Positions 47,580-59,571 of a stretch of 64,000 nucleotides of DNA are shown here, piece after piece. Below the pieces are notes generated by a model. The model was not told the origin of the DNA and searched no databases. It saw only the letters and a list, made by a program, of their open reading frames with translations. The translations under genes were made by a program, and so were the position numbers. Source of the DNA: Callorhinus ursinus (lineage: Eukaryota > Chordata > Mammalia > Carnivora > Otariidae); contig NW_020313045.1 in the NCBI RefSeq assembly GCF_003265705.1, positions 3,303,746 to 3,367,745 of the forward strand, read 5' to 3'. The first letter of the stretch is position 1; every line of letters starts with the position of its first letter.

Positions 47580-48764
47580 AAGAGTCTTCCACCATCGTGA
47601 TCTTCATGTCCTGCATGCCCTGGGTTTCTGGACTGTGTGGGTTGAGGTGAATTGAGAGGGAAGGGAATGACAGCGCTACTTCATTGCACAACTCCTGGGG
47701 GCACCATCCACACTGCATTTATGTAACGGAAGGAAGCTGTCCTCTCCTTTCTCCCCAGTAGCTTCCACAACAAGGAAACGATGTTTTCCCTGAACCACTT
47801 GGCAAGACCACCTTTTGATTTGAGTTCCATTACATACTTAAGAATCCTTCAACTCCCAAAGCTCTAGTTCAAACTTTTTAATATTTTCCTTTTCTTCAAC
47901 ATATTGTTGACACAGGACACACTGAGTAGATAAAACTAAGTGATTTTACCTGCTCTCCTTAAAAAGACGAGCTCTTTTGCTCACTAGCTTTGCTTCTTTA
48001 AACATGCTTTTTTAAAGAGCGCAAATCCTCTAATCTAACTTGTAAAACATTTAATATTTTGGATATACGGCTTTAACGACCAGCCAAAAGTCAGGCTGGC
48101 TGGACAAAAGGGAGCTGCCGGAGTATTATTCATCCTTCACAAAGCCAAGAGGTGGCTGTTTTTCCCGGGGTCAAGAGGTCAAGCTCCACAGCATTAATTT
48201 CGCTGAGTTTCTTTGTTATAAATAACAAACAAGGTCATTTATTTTCATTTTCTTGTTCCTAATTGCATGCATGTACTCCCGAGGATGAACTCCATAAACA
48301 GGTGGCTGGAATGCTGGGGAGAAAGCTTGAAACTGTTCCAGAAAAGAGGGCAAGTCTCACTCTGGCGAAACAGTTTGATGAGTTAGAGATTTCGTCACTG
48401 CAGGATACGCACCTGCACTATTACTCGAAAAGCAAACACTCATCTGTTTGGCACGCACAGATCTATGTAAATTAGGGGAGATTATTTTGCTGCTAGTCCT
48501 TGGCTGTTCTGTGATCAAATGCAATTGTTTCCCATTTCTTAAGAAACAGAATCTTTATTCAACTCAGTTCTTTTCTCGGTTATTTGAATAGTTTTATTTT
48601 TCGGTGGTTATTAATAATAACATGCCATATAAATTAAGCCTAGAAACATGGGTGCCTATCAAAGAAAGGATGTCACCAGAGGCTCCAGCTAGGAGAGATA
48701 CATATGAGCAATGGTATACAGATCTGTCGTGGAAGGGTTTAATTAATATCTGCTTAATGATTTT
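47580..48764. other. Unique intergenic DNA upstream of TOX3; candidate regulatory stretch at 48050-48500
   Basis: No repeat or gene recognised. The 70-codon frame at 48263-48475 is not convincing. AT-rich, with homeodomain-type TAAT cores and a CTTTGTTAT (SOX-like) site near 48211-48220. Confidence 0.5.
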
Positions 48765-48820
48765 CTTTCCTTAATGCTCTTTTAGCCGCCCCTTGGTGAA
48801 GAATAAAAAATGGACTGACT
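48765..48820. other. Candidate orthologous site of human breast-cancer SNP rs3803662
   Basis: The stretch ttccttaatgctcttttag followed by ccttggtgaagaataaaaaa resembles my memory of the flanks of rs3803662, a risk SNP a few kilobases upstream of human TOX3. The aligned base is 48791, here C. The position, about 5.9 kb upstream of the TOX3 ATG, fits. This rests on remembered flanking sequence and has not been checked. Confidence 0.5.
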
Positions 48821-51800
48821 CCCCCCGCCCCACACCGCCCAACACCACCACCCATGGCTAAGAGAGTCCCGGCCCTCAGCTTTCATTGTTTGGCAGTTGT
48901 CTTTGTGGGCAACTCTGCAGGGCCCCTCCTGCTGGAAAACCTCTGAGCTTCCTGATTTTCACTCCTGTATAAACCTCCCCCTCCATCGCTACCTTTGTCT
49001 CTTTGGGGAAAAAAAAATCTTCTCACTTGAGCAAAATAAAAACTACCCTGTATTTGTTTCTGGAGTGTAATTATAAACTTCATTGTACATTCTTCCTGGC
49101 TTTGATGCTTATCTTGAAGGGTTCAGTGAAAATAAATTGTTTTTATGAAAGCAGAGAAACCATTTGATAAACACGCTGTCTCTGAAAATTGTTCCTGCAA
49201 AAGAGGTCATTCTTTCACTTTAAAAGAAATAGAATATATTTCAGAAAACAGGCAGGACAACAGTTTAGAATTTCTGTGAATACAGGATATTTTTTTTTTA
49301 AGGCAGGGTGTAAACACACTGAAAATTGCACACCTCCTGATTGTGTCGAGTGTATTGGTTTTTAAAATAGCTTTATTGAAGAGCTACTTAGGTCACAAGC
49401 AAATACTTGCTGCATTTCATATTTCTGGGAATGAATTCTCAGCTCAGTACTTCTTTGCTACTAGGGGTTTTGGGGTTACTGTTCCATAATTACTATATAT
49501 CTGTCAGAACCTATGGGCGTATCTATTCTTAGTAAAAGTAATAGTCAACTGGGAAAATGATTGGTTTTCTAGAGCGGTTCTTGTGCTTGGTAGCACAGAG
49601 ACCAATATGGCCGAAGTTCGTTGAGGTACTGTGAGAAGAAATCTTATGCACACAAATATATATGTATGTATACATATATATATACATATACGTAAACATG
49701 TATGAAAAGTGAGCTTTTTTCCCCCAATTTGCTCATGTTTCTGTATTTTTTGACCTAAGTAAAAATATCAAAATAGTTCATATTTCCAGACCTGAAAAGT
49801 TTGGATTCAAGGAAAATTGAAGCTAACAATAATGAAGCTTGGGGATTTTTTTTTTTCACACTATGATTCCTGTGTGGAACTCTCCTGGTGAGCAGTTTTG
49901 GAGTCTGCACTGGGGATTTGTACTGAGGGCCCGAGGTCAGAATGTTTCCTCTATACCATCCACTGTTGTGAGAGCCTTGGGTAGGTCTTGATTTTATCTG
50001 CATGTGATTTAGACTACGAACGCGAAGTGGTGATTCTCTGACATGAAACTCTACATTTTGTGGAGATGAGTTATACAGATACTAAGAATCCATGCTGGAT
50101 AGAAATGCTATGCTTTATGACATGAAGCCAAATTCAGACATAAAACCAAATATAAAATGTTTTACCAATATAATACATTAGCTGTTACTATGGGAATAGG
50201 ATGAGAAGAAACTCGAGTAGCTCTGGCCTTGTTAATTTCCATTTGGAGCTGCTGTTAATTTGGCTACATTACATACTGCAAACAAGGATCATAATATTTG
50301 GATAGGACTTTTCATGACCAAAACTCAGGAAAATTAAACTGTATATAATGTTTAATAGTATCCTCATCTCATCTGGGCAAGCAATTCGCAGAGAGGTTAA
50401 ATCACTGTTCACAGATTCCCTAAAAGCTGGGGTCTCAGTAAGATCTTAGGGTATAAAATTTGGCGGGTTTAAGGCAATCCTCATGGGAACTCTCTTGCTT
50501 AATTTGGACACAGAGTAGAGAAATACAGTTTTTGAGTTCTGTCAAGATGTAAGATAGTTTTCTCATCATGGTTTCTCTGCTTTCATAAAAACCATTTATT
50601 TTCACTGAACCTCTTAAAGATAAGCTTGTGTATTCTCCCTCCCCTGCCCCCATTTTTTAGAGATTCTTGGATCATACGTACTGTTCAATTGGAAACATCA
50701 AGCTAATAAGACTGACCGTTTTGACTCAAGTCATCCAAAAACCTTACAGGAATTATCTTATGTCCAGAAGTTGTATTTTCTGTATAACTGATTCTTGTGC
50801 CGCCCTTCTAAATCAGTAACTGTTAGCACTGTTCAACATAAATTCAAAGCATGTTTAAGATATGTTCTTGGAGAAGTTTCTTCAAACTCAAGGCTAACCT
50901 AGTATAAAGGAAACCTTTGTCTGTGGCATTTCAGAAACAAATGCTTACAGCCTGAAAAAGGTGACACCCTTAAGATGACAAATAGAATAGCACGGCAGTT
51001 ACAATTGCATTAATATTTTAAAGGCATCATTCTCAAGTTTTTAATGGATGGGCTTCAAATCCACCAGAGCCCTTAAAATTAGGTGGTATTCTGAATGAAA
51101 CGGGCAGTTGCATCAGATCAGCTCTGAATGAAACAACATATAATTCTAGTTTTGTTGTATGTAAGAGATCCAAAACAGCAGGGTGCAAAAGCCAACTTGC
51201 CCCCCGCCCCCCGCCCTTCAGGTAGTTTGTTCTTATCCGCATCAGAGGTCTTGGGTTCCCTCTTCTCCGATCTTCCCTTGACCAGGTTCCCTGGGAATGC
51301 ATGTCCACCATTAAAATATCTCTTTGCCATCCCCCTCTCCCTTCTTGCTTTTCTTCTTCTCACTGTCCTTGCTTAAATGGATATTCATTCATTGCAAACC
51401 CCCTGAGTCCCAAGCATGGTCCACGGTTCTTGGGATATTGCCGCCATCCAGCTTCGGCTCTTGAGCAAGCCTATCCTGAGCCACCACCCCTGAGCTTTCT
51501 GTTACAAATACCTAGAAGGTGCCGAGCCTGGCATCCCTCCTACTACTTGTGAATTTGTTTATCAGATTGCTTCTCGCAATAGCACTGGTAGCTGTGTCAG
51601 GCCAGGATCTCCCGGTGAGTGGATGGGACAGGGCATGTGTACATGTGTGCATATAGATATGTGTCTGAGAAGGAATGTGACGGGTCCAAACCATAGCGTC
51701 CCTTGAGGATTTCCACGCATGTCATTTGGGGACCCTCTTTGTCATTCACAAGTGCCTAAAATGGTGTCTGGCACGGAGTAGGCAAGCAAGTAGCTGCTGA

Positions 51801-52022
51801 GGGCATGGAGACTGTGGGCAAAACCATGAGGTCCGCAGCCTTCCCGAAGGATCTGTTTCTGTTCTAGTGATTTTTTTTTTTCATTCCAAATGCCTCAACA
51901 TACGTATCCTCCGGCCCCTCAGTTTCTCTCTCCCCCCCTTTAATCAAGATCTACACTTGGAAATCACTTACCTTACCTCCTAAATCATCATCATAATAAA
52001 ATAGCAACTGATGAATATTGTT
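48821..52022. other. Unique intergenic DNA upstream of TOX3; no gene
   Basis: Mostly unique DNA. A TA/TATG-rich patch lies at about 49655-49695 and C-rich patches at 51198-51215. A weak MIR-like fragment is possible near 50385-50450, and a weak L2-like tail near 51740-51790. Small frames show no known product. Confidence 0.5.
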
Positions 52023-52059
52023 CCCCTCCCTGAGGCATTTGCATCATAACAGGGAGGGG
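52023..52059. promoter_or_regulatory. Inverted repeat (10-bp arms) enclosing a POU octamer
   Basis: Arms cccctccctg (52023-52032) and cagggagggg (52050-52059) are perfect complements. The 17-base loop contains the octamer ATTTGCAT at 52037-52044. POU-domain binding is inference from the motif only. Confidence 0.5.
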
Positions 52060-53309
52060 GGATTTTCAGAGGAAGGCTTTTTCAAAACAAGGGCCAAGAG
52101 GTGGTATTGGATGTGACCCCGCATTCCTAACTCCCCGGAGCCTCCTGGGAGAAGGTTCTCACTTCAGTTTCCAGTGTCTACAGCTCAGTGCTGTAGCAAC
52201 ATGTCAGCCCACATGCAATTCCCAGGCTCGCAGCTAGTGGGGTTTCCACTGTGAATATTTGTATTCTTGATCCTCAAGGTCTGATTACAACTTCAGGTTT
52301 AGTCTCTCCGTAACTTTGATTATACTTTCCTTCATCCTGTGTAATCAAGCTCAGATTGCTCCAGATGCACACCAGAGCGAGCACAAGGTGGGCAAGGTTA
52401 AGTGTGCAATGAAAAACTCTGCTCCCCAGACTTTGGGGCTCCTTGTTAACAACTATCTGGGAAAAAAATAATAATTTCTTTTTTGGTACCTCAGATCAGC
52501 AGGCTGCTCCTCTCCTGCAGCCAGATGCTGCCCTATACGCCATTGTTAAATACTAATAGTGAAACTTAAAAGATGTTCTCTTGCGAGACAACAGGTGGCC
52601 ACTGCACCCTCCAGCTCTGATTGGTGGAAAGGCCACAGGCGCCCAGTGGCCCAGAGAAAGGGCCTCCACGTCTGCAGTTTCAAGAACCTGCTCAATGGGG
52701 TGTTGTCCTGATAATATCTCAGCTCGCTGCCAATTTGTGCAACCCGCTGGGCCATTAGGGAGCGCCGCTGGGTTGTCAACGTTAAATGGAGACCCGGGAG
52801 AGAGGACCTAAGCTTTTTCGGGAGGGGGGATTGGAGTCAACCCAGGGATAATATGAGCAGTTGTTCCTTCCCTGAATACACACCAATCTCTCGGGCAGTA
52901 TCCAAACACACGTTTCGGCTAAGAGAAGTGCAAATACACAAACTTTCACCTAATTGACGTTTATTTTTCCTGCCTGGTTCCAGAAAGATAATATTGGGAG
53001 AAGGTACATACACAGGTGTCACCAAGCTGGAGAGCCTACTTTGGAGAACAGAAGAAAGGAAAAGCAACCCATCTGATGCTCGTCTGAAAAAGTTCAGGCC
53101 CCGGGGCCAGCCAAGTGTGTTCAGGGGCCGAAAGTGTTTGTGAGTGTCCCCTAAAATATTTGAAAATTTCTCCCTTCCGGTTAAAGCAGCTTCTACATAA
53201 CCAAACTGGGGAGGGTGGCAGAATCCCACCGCCTTTCCCTAACGTTCTCATCTAGCAATAAAGTCACTTCCCTTCGCCAAGGCTGAGGGCCAAATTAAGC
53301 CAAAGCAAT
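52060..53309. other. TOX3 proximal upstream DNA; no gene
   Basis: Repeat-free, increasingly GC-rich toward the island. A 130-codon minus-strand frame at 53229-52837 has no recognised domain. Confidence 0.5.
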
Positions 53310-53420
53310 AAAGCGGGGGGGGGGGCGGGGAGGGGAGGAGGCGTAAGTGGGGGGAGAGACAGAGACAGAGACAGAGAAAGAGAGATGTAACTTAAAGAAA
53401 GAGAAAGAAATAAAGAGGAG
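53310..53420. repeat. G-run and (GAGACA)n purine tract upstream of TOX3
   Basis: A run of about twelve G within a G/C-only block at 53310-53340 is followed by GAGACA repeats (53351-53380) and AAGAGA-rich DNA. Purine-rich on the + strand, with potential to form G-quadruplex or triplex structures. Confidence 0.5.
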
Positions 53421-53719
53421 GTGGGTGAGTGCAGTTTGAGGAAGTTAATCACCCAGAACCTTTTAAGAAAATGGGGACATTTTCTCTCCGAGAGCAGTGA
53501 ATGATCCGCCTAGATCCAGTTACTCAAATGCCTTTCGAATACAAACAAGAGCAAAGGAAATACGAAGAGAACCGACACGAAGCTTAACCCGGGAGGCTTC
53601 AAGTCTGCCTACCTGTGAAAGGTCAGGCCCCAACACCCCTTCTGGAAAATACCACAGGTGTACATGGGGTCCAGCTCCCGGGAGGCCCTCATGCAGGTTA
53701 GCTGCTAGGTTAGGTGCCT

Positions 53720-55760
53720 CCAAGCAGGGGCCATTCGTGCGGGAAGGCGGAGTAGGGTAGACGGACGGGGCGAGGGGAGGAAAGCGATGGAACGAGGGGT
53801 GGCAAGGGAGCGGACGGCGTGCGGACGCCGGTGCCAGGAGCTGGAGGCCAAGGGAAGGGAGGCTCGGAAAGGGGGGGCGGGAGGGCCACACCGGGCACCG
53901 GGCTGCCTACCGGCCGGCCGAAGCAACCGAGGGGAGGAAGGGAGCGAGGAGCGCTCCGAGGCATCGGGGACAAAGAGGACCGGAGAGGGAAGGGGGGCGA
54001 GGTGGGGAGAAGAGGGGCCCCGGGGAGGGGGAGGCCGCAGCGCGCGCGATGGGCACCGCCAGGGCTGCGCGAGGCGCGGGGTGAGCCGCGAGGGGCCGCG
54101 AGGGGCAGGGGCCGCGGCGGGGCGGGGTCGGCGCACCCGGGGGCGGTCCGGGCCGAGGAGCGCACCGGCGGGGCGGGCGGCGCGCCAGCTGCCCGCGGTG
54201 GGAGGGGCGGAGCGGCGGCGGCGCGGGGAGGGGACCGGCGGCGGAGGCAGGAGGGGGAGAAGGAGGGGAGGGGCCGGGCCCCTTGTCTCCGCGGCTCCTC
54301 TCCTCAGTCCGCCCGGGGAGGAGGAGGAGGAGCGGGGCCAGCCGCCGCCGCCGCCGTCCCAGCCTCGCCCCGCGCACCTGAACTCGCCGCGCCGCCCGGG
54401 CCCCCGCGCCGCGCCCCGCGCCCTGGGCGCCCGGCCCGCGCGCAGCGCTGCCTCGGTGCCCCGGTGGGGCGCGTCCCCCGGGCCGCCTCCCGCTCTCCCG
54501 CGGCTCGCGTGGCCGCGCCTTTGTGTGCGGCGGCCGCGGCTCCCGGGCTCTTCGGGCTCCGGTCGCGGCGCCCCTCCGGCCCCGAGCCCCGCGCGCCGCC
54601 CCCGGGCAACCCCGGCCGGGCGCCCCCGACGGTGGATCTAGCGGCTTCGAGGAGGCGGGCACCGGCCCCGGCGAGCCCTAGCCCCGGCCCCCGGCCCCGG
54701 GCCCGGCTCCGGCATGGATGTGAGGTTCTACCCCGCGGCGGCCGGGGACCCCGCCGGCCTGGACTTCGCGCAGTGTCTGGGGTACTACGGCTACAGCAAG
54801 GTGACCGGGAGGGGCCGGGGGGCGGCGGGGCGGGGGCCACCTCCCCATCCCGGGCGCGCCCCGCGCTCCAGCTCCCCTCCCGCTGCACTTTTCTCTTCCC
54901 CTCTCCACTCCTTTTCCTTTTGCGCCTTCGTCTCTGTCCAACTCTCTCACTCTACTCTTTCTGCCCCCTTCCCACACCCCCCCTTTTTGTCCCTCTGCCG
55001 GCGCTCCACTTTCTCTCCCCCCCCACCCCCCCTCCAACCCCGCCGACTCTCCTTTGCTGCCCCAAAGAAGCGAAGGAGCAGCCAAAGGACTGAAAGAGGG
55101 GGCATGCTTGTGATTCTTTGTTGTTATTAGTAAATACGATCGCAGCGCCCCTGAGTTGGGGGGGGGCATCGCAGGAGTCCCTGATCTCGTGGTCTGACGA
55201 CCTCACCGCCCCCCCCCCGCCCCCAAGCCCCTCTTACCTTCCCCGCGCACTCGAGAGCTGGACCCGGAGCCGCTCGGGGGAGGAAAGGAACAAACTTTTG
55301 AGCGTGCCCTGGATTGGGCGGGGGCGGGGGGGGGCGCGAAGTGTTGGGACCCCCGCAGGTGGCCTCTGTTGCCCCCTCGCTAGGGCGCCTTGGACCACGG
55401 AACGGAGGTGCCGGCCCCTCCCTCCCTGGTTAGCGCAAGTGGCTTCTCGTCTTTCATTTTTTGGGGAGGGGTAAGTTTTGCATTCCGGGGAGATCAGGCT
55501 TGGAGACCTCCACACCACGCCCTGGGTCACCCCACCTCCTTCCCCTCTCCCCCACCCCCCGCGCCAACTTCCAGGACCGAGCGTTTCAGGTGGGCGACGG
55601 TGGGTCTCAGACGGGCAGCTGGCGCAGCTCGGACGGGCGAGTCGGGGCTGGAGTCGCAGCCCTTGGGCCAGGGCGGCGCGGATTCCCCTTCTTGGTCCTT
55701 CTGAAGCCCCCGGGGCCAAGCTTTGGAGGAAACATCACCCCGAGGGCGACGTTCAGAGAA
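53720..55760 (+). promoter_or_regulatory. TOX3: CpG island and TOX3 promoter / 5' UTR region
   Basis: Base composition shifts sharply to GC- and CpG-rich here, densest from about 53.95 to 54.85 kb, and it spans TOX3 exon 1. It contains several GGGCGG-type Sp/KLF boxes (for example around 54168-54180 and 54203-54210), a GAG run at 54317-54332 and a GCC run at 54341-54356. These are typical of a TATA-less housekeeping or developmental promoter and its 5' UTR. I see no TATA box at a convincing distance, so the transcription start cannot be placed; the 5' UTR must include at least the bases just before 54714. Several long open frames on both strands here reflect the rarity of stop codons in GC-rich DNA and are not called as genes. 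The island is SINE-free. Its role as the TOX3 promoter is inference from position. Confidence 0.5.
54714..54800 (+). CDS. TOX3: TOX3 coding exon 1 (partial gene; 29 codons, then splice donor)
   Basis: This exon encodes the 29-residue N-terminus of TOX3. It starts [13 protein letters not shown], contains LDFAQCLG and ends GYYGYSK, which I recognise as TOX3; as I recall them, the paralogues TOX and TOX2 diverge after the shared MDVR start. TOX3 is a nuclear HMG-box protein that bends DNA and is known for calcium-dependent transcription with CREB and CITED1, neuronal survival, and a breast-cancer risk locus. The ATG has G at -3 and G at +4, a strong Kozak context. An in-frame TAG at 54639-54641 lies upstream with no intervening ATG, which fixes the start. 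The exon ends AAG|GTGACC, a phase-0 donor matching the known exon boundary after this lysine. The next exon (begins FGNNN in human, from memory) and the HMG box are not in the window. Residue 15 is Gly; I recall Ser in human. The open frame past 54800 is intron, not coding. Confidence 0.5.
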
Positions 55761-56948
55761 AGAGCTGTGCTCTGGCTGGCCTGTGCCTTTTGAATGTGGT
55801 TTTTCTTTCTCCTTCCCCCTGCTCCTCCCTCCCCCCCCCCTTTTCTTTCAAATCGTAGTTTGTTTATGATTGCTTGGATAACAGAGGAGGAAATAAGGAG
55901 CCGCTGAAAGAAAGGTGCTATACAAAACTAATGAATAAATAACAGGAAGAGGAGGAATTGTACCTAGAGTGAGGAACAGTTTGCTGTGCCCCGTGGCTGA
56001 TGGAAGCTCGTGTTCCTTTCTATTTGTTTCTACTCGGTTCCCAACTCCCGTACTGAAGTTTGTGAAAGAGCTTTGGGGTCTCTCTGCCTAACCCCTGTGT
56101 CCCTGCCGCCCAGCCCCGCGCCTGGCACTGCGGGCCTCCCCACAAGTGAAGAACGAAGGGACATTATTCAGTGTGTTTTAACCCTTTGGGGGTGCTGGCG
56201 GTGGTGGGCGCGGGGTTGGAGGGGGGCGTTCTTGCTCTCAAAATTCCGAGAGTGGTACATTAAGCATTGAAAGGGAAGCAAGAAAAGGCCTCTGGCAGTG
56301 GCCAGGGTTAAGGTTTTGGTTTCTGTCCTCTGATTTTGGATTTACTCAGGTTATTAAATGCTTTAAAAAGTCCCCCTTGTATGCTCAGTTAGGGACTTAG
56401 GCAGCCTAATTAAGTATGTCGTGTTTCTGAGAATCCACCTAATTGTTCCAGTGGGGTATTATTTATCTCCTTACAACTTAGCCTGTGTATGCAAGCCTTG
56501 GATAACTGGGCATGCTCTTATTTTTGGAAGCCATTACCTTGCTTAATGTAACTACTTCTTTCTCTGATTTAAGATCAGCAACACTCGAATGACACCAAAA
56601 TAGAAACCTTTTGTACTAATCCAGTCACTGCAATGCGTGGCAAATCTCTCTGTTCACTGAGATCCCAAGGGTACTTCAAGGGACCAGAGGATATTGTGGG
56701 TGTTTTGTGTGTGTCTCTTTTTATTTATTTATTTTTTTTGAGAAAAGCTATTTTGAGCCCATTTAAACTCAGAACATTTACTTCAGGGGGGGTATAGAAA
56801 GCTCGACCCCCCCCCACCCATTATTTATTGAGATGCTTGTTCAACTTCGAGAGTGAGGATGCAAGTTGGTTTGTTGTCGTATTTTCTTAACGCAGCTTTT
56901 TGCCCCCAAAAACCTGGTTTCTTAGTAATTCAGCAATCTGGTGGTGGC

Positions 56949-56992
56949 AAGTGCTGTGTGTATCCAATTTCCGCAAGTTGGACACAGCACTT
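56949..56992. repeat. Inverted repeat in TOX3 intron 1 (11 + 5 bp stem)
   Basis: aagtgctgtgt at 56949-56959 and tccaa at 56963-56967 pair with ttggacacagcactt at 56978-56992, with a three-base bulge (gta) and a ten-base loop. It lies in repeat-free AT-rich intron DNA. Confidence 0.5.
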
Positions 56993-59240
56993 AATATTGG
57001 TAGAAATCAACATGTACTTCTTTTAAGGGGTGTTTGCATTTAATTCCTTGCAGATAAAAATACAATAATCTTTAATTTGAGCCCCAATACTTTATCTTCC
57101 TACTCTTAATTTCAGCCGTGAAAGACCCAATTTTATTCCCAGTAATTTTTCTTTATAGGGAGACTGTAGTAGAAGAGGAAGTATTAACTTTATGGGTATA
57201 AAACAGCAAGTACTAATTAAGGGTTTATAGCATTTTGTTTCACAGCTAACTTGTGTGTCTGAAGTGGTCCTATTCAATACAGATTTATATTGAAAATATA
57301 AAAAGTAGCTTACAAAGACATGCATTCATTTTATTCGGAAATACCTGTAATTATTAATCTCTTAAGACTTAACTCTCGGTGAGGTGTATTATCACTCTGG
57401 AGGGGAAATGATGGGTTTCAAAAAAGTATGTTTCTGCCCTTTCTTGTTTTCAACGACCATCTGGGAAACTTTAGAAGAAATACAGAACCCTCTGCTCCAG
57501 GCTTAACAAGTGAAAAGTTAGCGCTTATCTTTAAATTTATTTACAAACCGTGAATAATAGGGTCTCATTCATTTCTCTCTTTAACAAACGACCAGAGTCC
57601 TTTGTATAAATTATATGTGTGTGTATTATCTTTACAATCTGTGAGTATATGGATCCTTTTTAAATGTCAGCGCTCAGAAAGTGTACTGTCTACGGAGAAT
57701 GGATGAAAGAGTTTTGAGGGTTCAAAAGTCGTTGCAAGTAGGAGAATAACTTCAAATAAAATATAGCCAGGATCATTAAAATCAGTTAATAATTCATGAA
57801 CCAGCCACTGATGTATAAACTACAGTCATCTCTGCTTTCTAAGGGCTAATTTCCATTTTAATTTCAAGTGGAAAATTTACTGTTTGAACATTTCTTTTTC
57901 TGATGTGGCTAACAAATTAAACTAACACCTATATTTAAAAAAAGGTGGTGGGGGCTAGGCTTATGTTGCCCAAGGGCATTAGTGATCCACTGTCTATATA
58001 TCTGGAATTTTTCTTTCCCTGGGTCCTTTCTCCAGTAAGAAGATAATATGCATCAGATCAATTAGCGTGTAGTTGTCAGAGGTCTGCCACCCCAAAATAA
58101 ACTATTGTATTGGAGGTGGGTGTGAGCCAAGTGAAATCACACAGTGAGTTAATAATGAACTTGGATCAAACTCTAGTTACTAGCTTTTTCTGTGTATTCT
58201 CAGGTGTTTTTTTTTTTTTTTACCCCCCTCCTTCCAAAATCTGACTATTGACTTCTTACCTTACGCAGAATAGCCTTTTATTGGTTTTACTCCATCAGTC
58301 CCAAACCGTGCTTTCTAATTACTATATGTGTTATCAATCTCTCTGCTTAATTAAGGTGTTCTGATGTGAGTGCCACCTCCTTGGGCTGGCCTCTACCTTG
58401 GCCAGCCTGAAGACTTAGAAGACCTGAAGAGTCATTTGTCATTTGTCTATCTCATCGGAGACCATGGTTCAAATTGAGAACACACTGAGAGGGGGATTTG
58501 ATTGAAACTCACCTTAAGTTGATACCTTGCACTGACATGACAACCAATGATTTTGTTTCCAGGGCCTGGTGTATGGGGGGGTTGAATTTTGAGAGCAGAT
58601 TGAGAGATTTCCATGTGAGGTCTTTAAACAAGATAGATATTGAAGCCATGTTGTGAAAGAGATAGAAGGTTTTTCTAAGGACCTTAGACAAGGGGTCATA
58701 AACTCAATGCCTCTAGGGACAGCCAGTTAACCTACATGAAGATAGGGTTTGTGGTCAGATGGAGAACATGCCCGGTTTAAAGGGGTAGTAGCCTTGTTCA
58801 GCATCCGTAGATTGTTGCCATGCCAACGTTTGGGCCCAGTATCCACATCTTGCAGTTATTTTTCCAAGAGAATGATAATCTGAGTTTTTATGTGAAATAT
58901 CCTGAATTTTAAATGTTGGCAGCAAATTAACACATTATTGAAATCCTTATGTGGGACCCTTAAAACATGCTCGCATACTGCTTCTTTGCAGTTTTTTTTT
59001 TTTTTTTAAATCTTAGATAAACTCAGATGCAGCTGAGGTTTGAAAATCATTTTTTAGTAAGTCGTTTATGGTTTATGTTCAACTCTGCACAGTTCCACTC
59101 TCATGTCCAACTGCGTGGACAATTAAGTTGAGTGAGTACAGGAAGTAGAATCTGACCACTTTCAACGTAGTTCCAATTGGATAATTTGAATTCTGTCATT
59201 CATTCATTTTGGGTCTTGAGTCAGTGGAATAGTTCTAGAT

Positions 59241-59571
59241 CAGGGGTTGGCAAACTGTGGCCCATGGGTCACATCTGGCCCACTGCCTGCTCCTGCTTGG
59301 TTTGTGAGTTAAGAATGGTTTTTATGTTTTTAAATGGCAGAAAAACCAACAGAAAGACTATTCATCACTGTGAAAATTACATGACATTCACATTTGTGTC
59401 CATAAATAAAGTTTTATTAGAATGCAGCCCCACTCATTTGTTTATGTATCATCTGTGGCTGCTTGCATGCTACAGTGTCAGAGTTGAGTAGTCGTGACAG
59501 AGATTGTGTGGCTTGCGAAGCCTGAAACATTTAGTATCTGTCCCTTTACAGAAACAGTTTGCTGACCTCTG
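59241..59571 (+). mobile_element. hAT-Charlie DNA transposon (MER1/MER33-like), intact ends
   Basis: Starts caggggttggcaaactgtgg and ends tttgctgacctctg, which are terminal inverted repeats. A perfect 8-bp target duplication, ttctagat, lies at 59233-59240 and 59572-59579, the size expected for hAT transposition. It is 331 bp with no transposase frame. A second, eroded family member is at 5240-5440. Confidence 0.5.

Noticed and set aside
48263..48475. 70-codon frame near the risk-SNP candidate
   Set aside because: No domain, no coding evidence; the human transcript here is non-coding.
53819..55093. 424-codon + strand open frame and several 100-280 codon frames on both strands
   Set aside because: They lie in the CpG island where stop codons are rare, overlap each other in many frames, are Gly/Arg/Pro/Ala-rich, and run through the true TOX3 exon in the wrong frame.
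54714..55130. 138-codon frame starting at the TOX3 ATG
   Set aside because: Only the first 29 codons are TOX3; a splice donor follows and the rest has intron composition.
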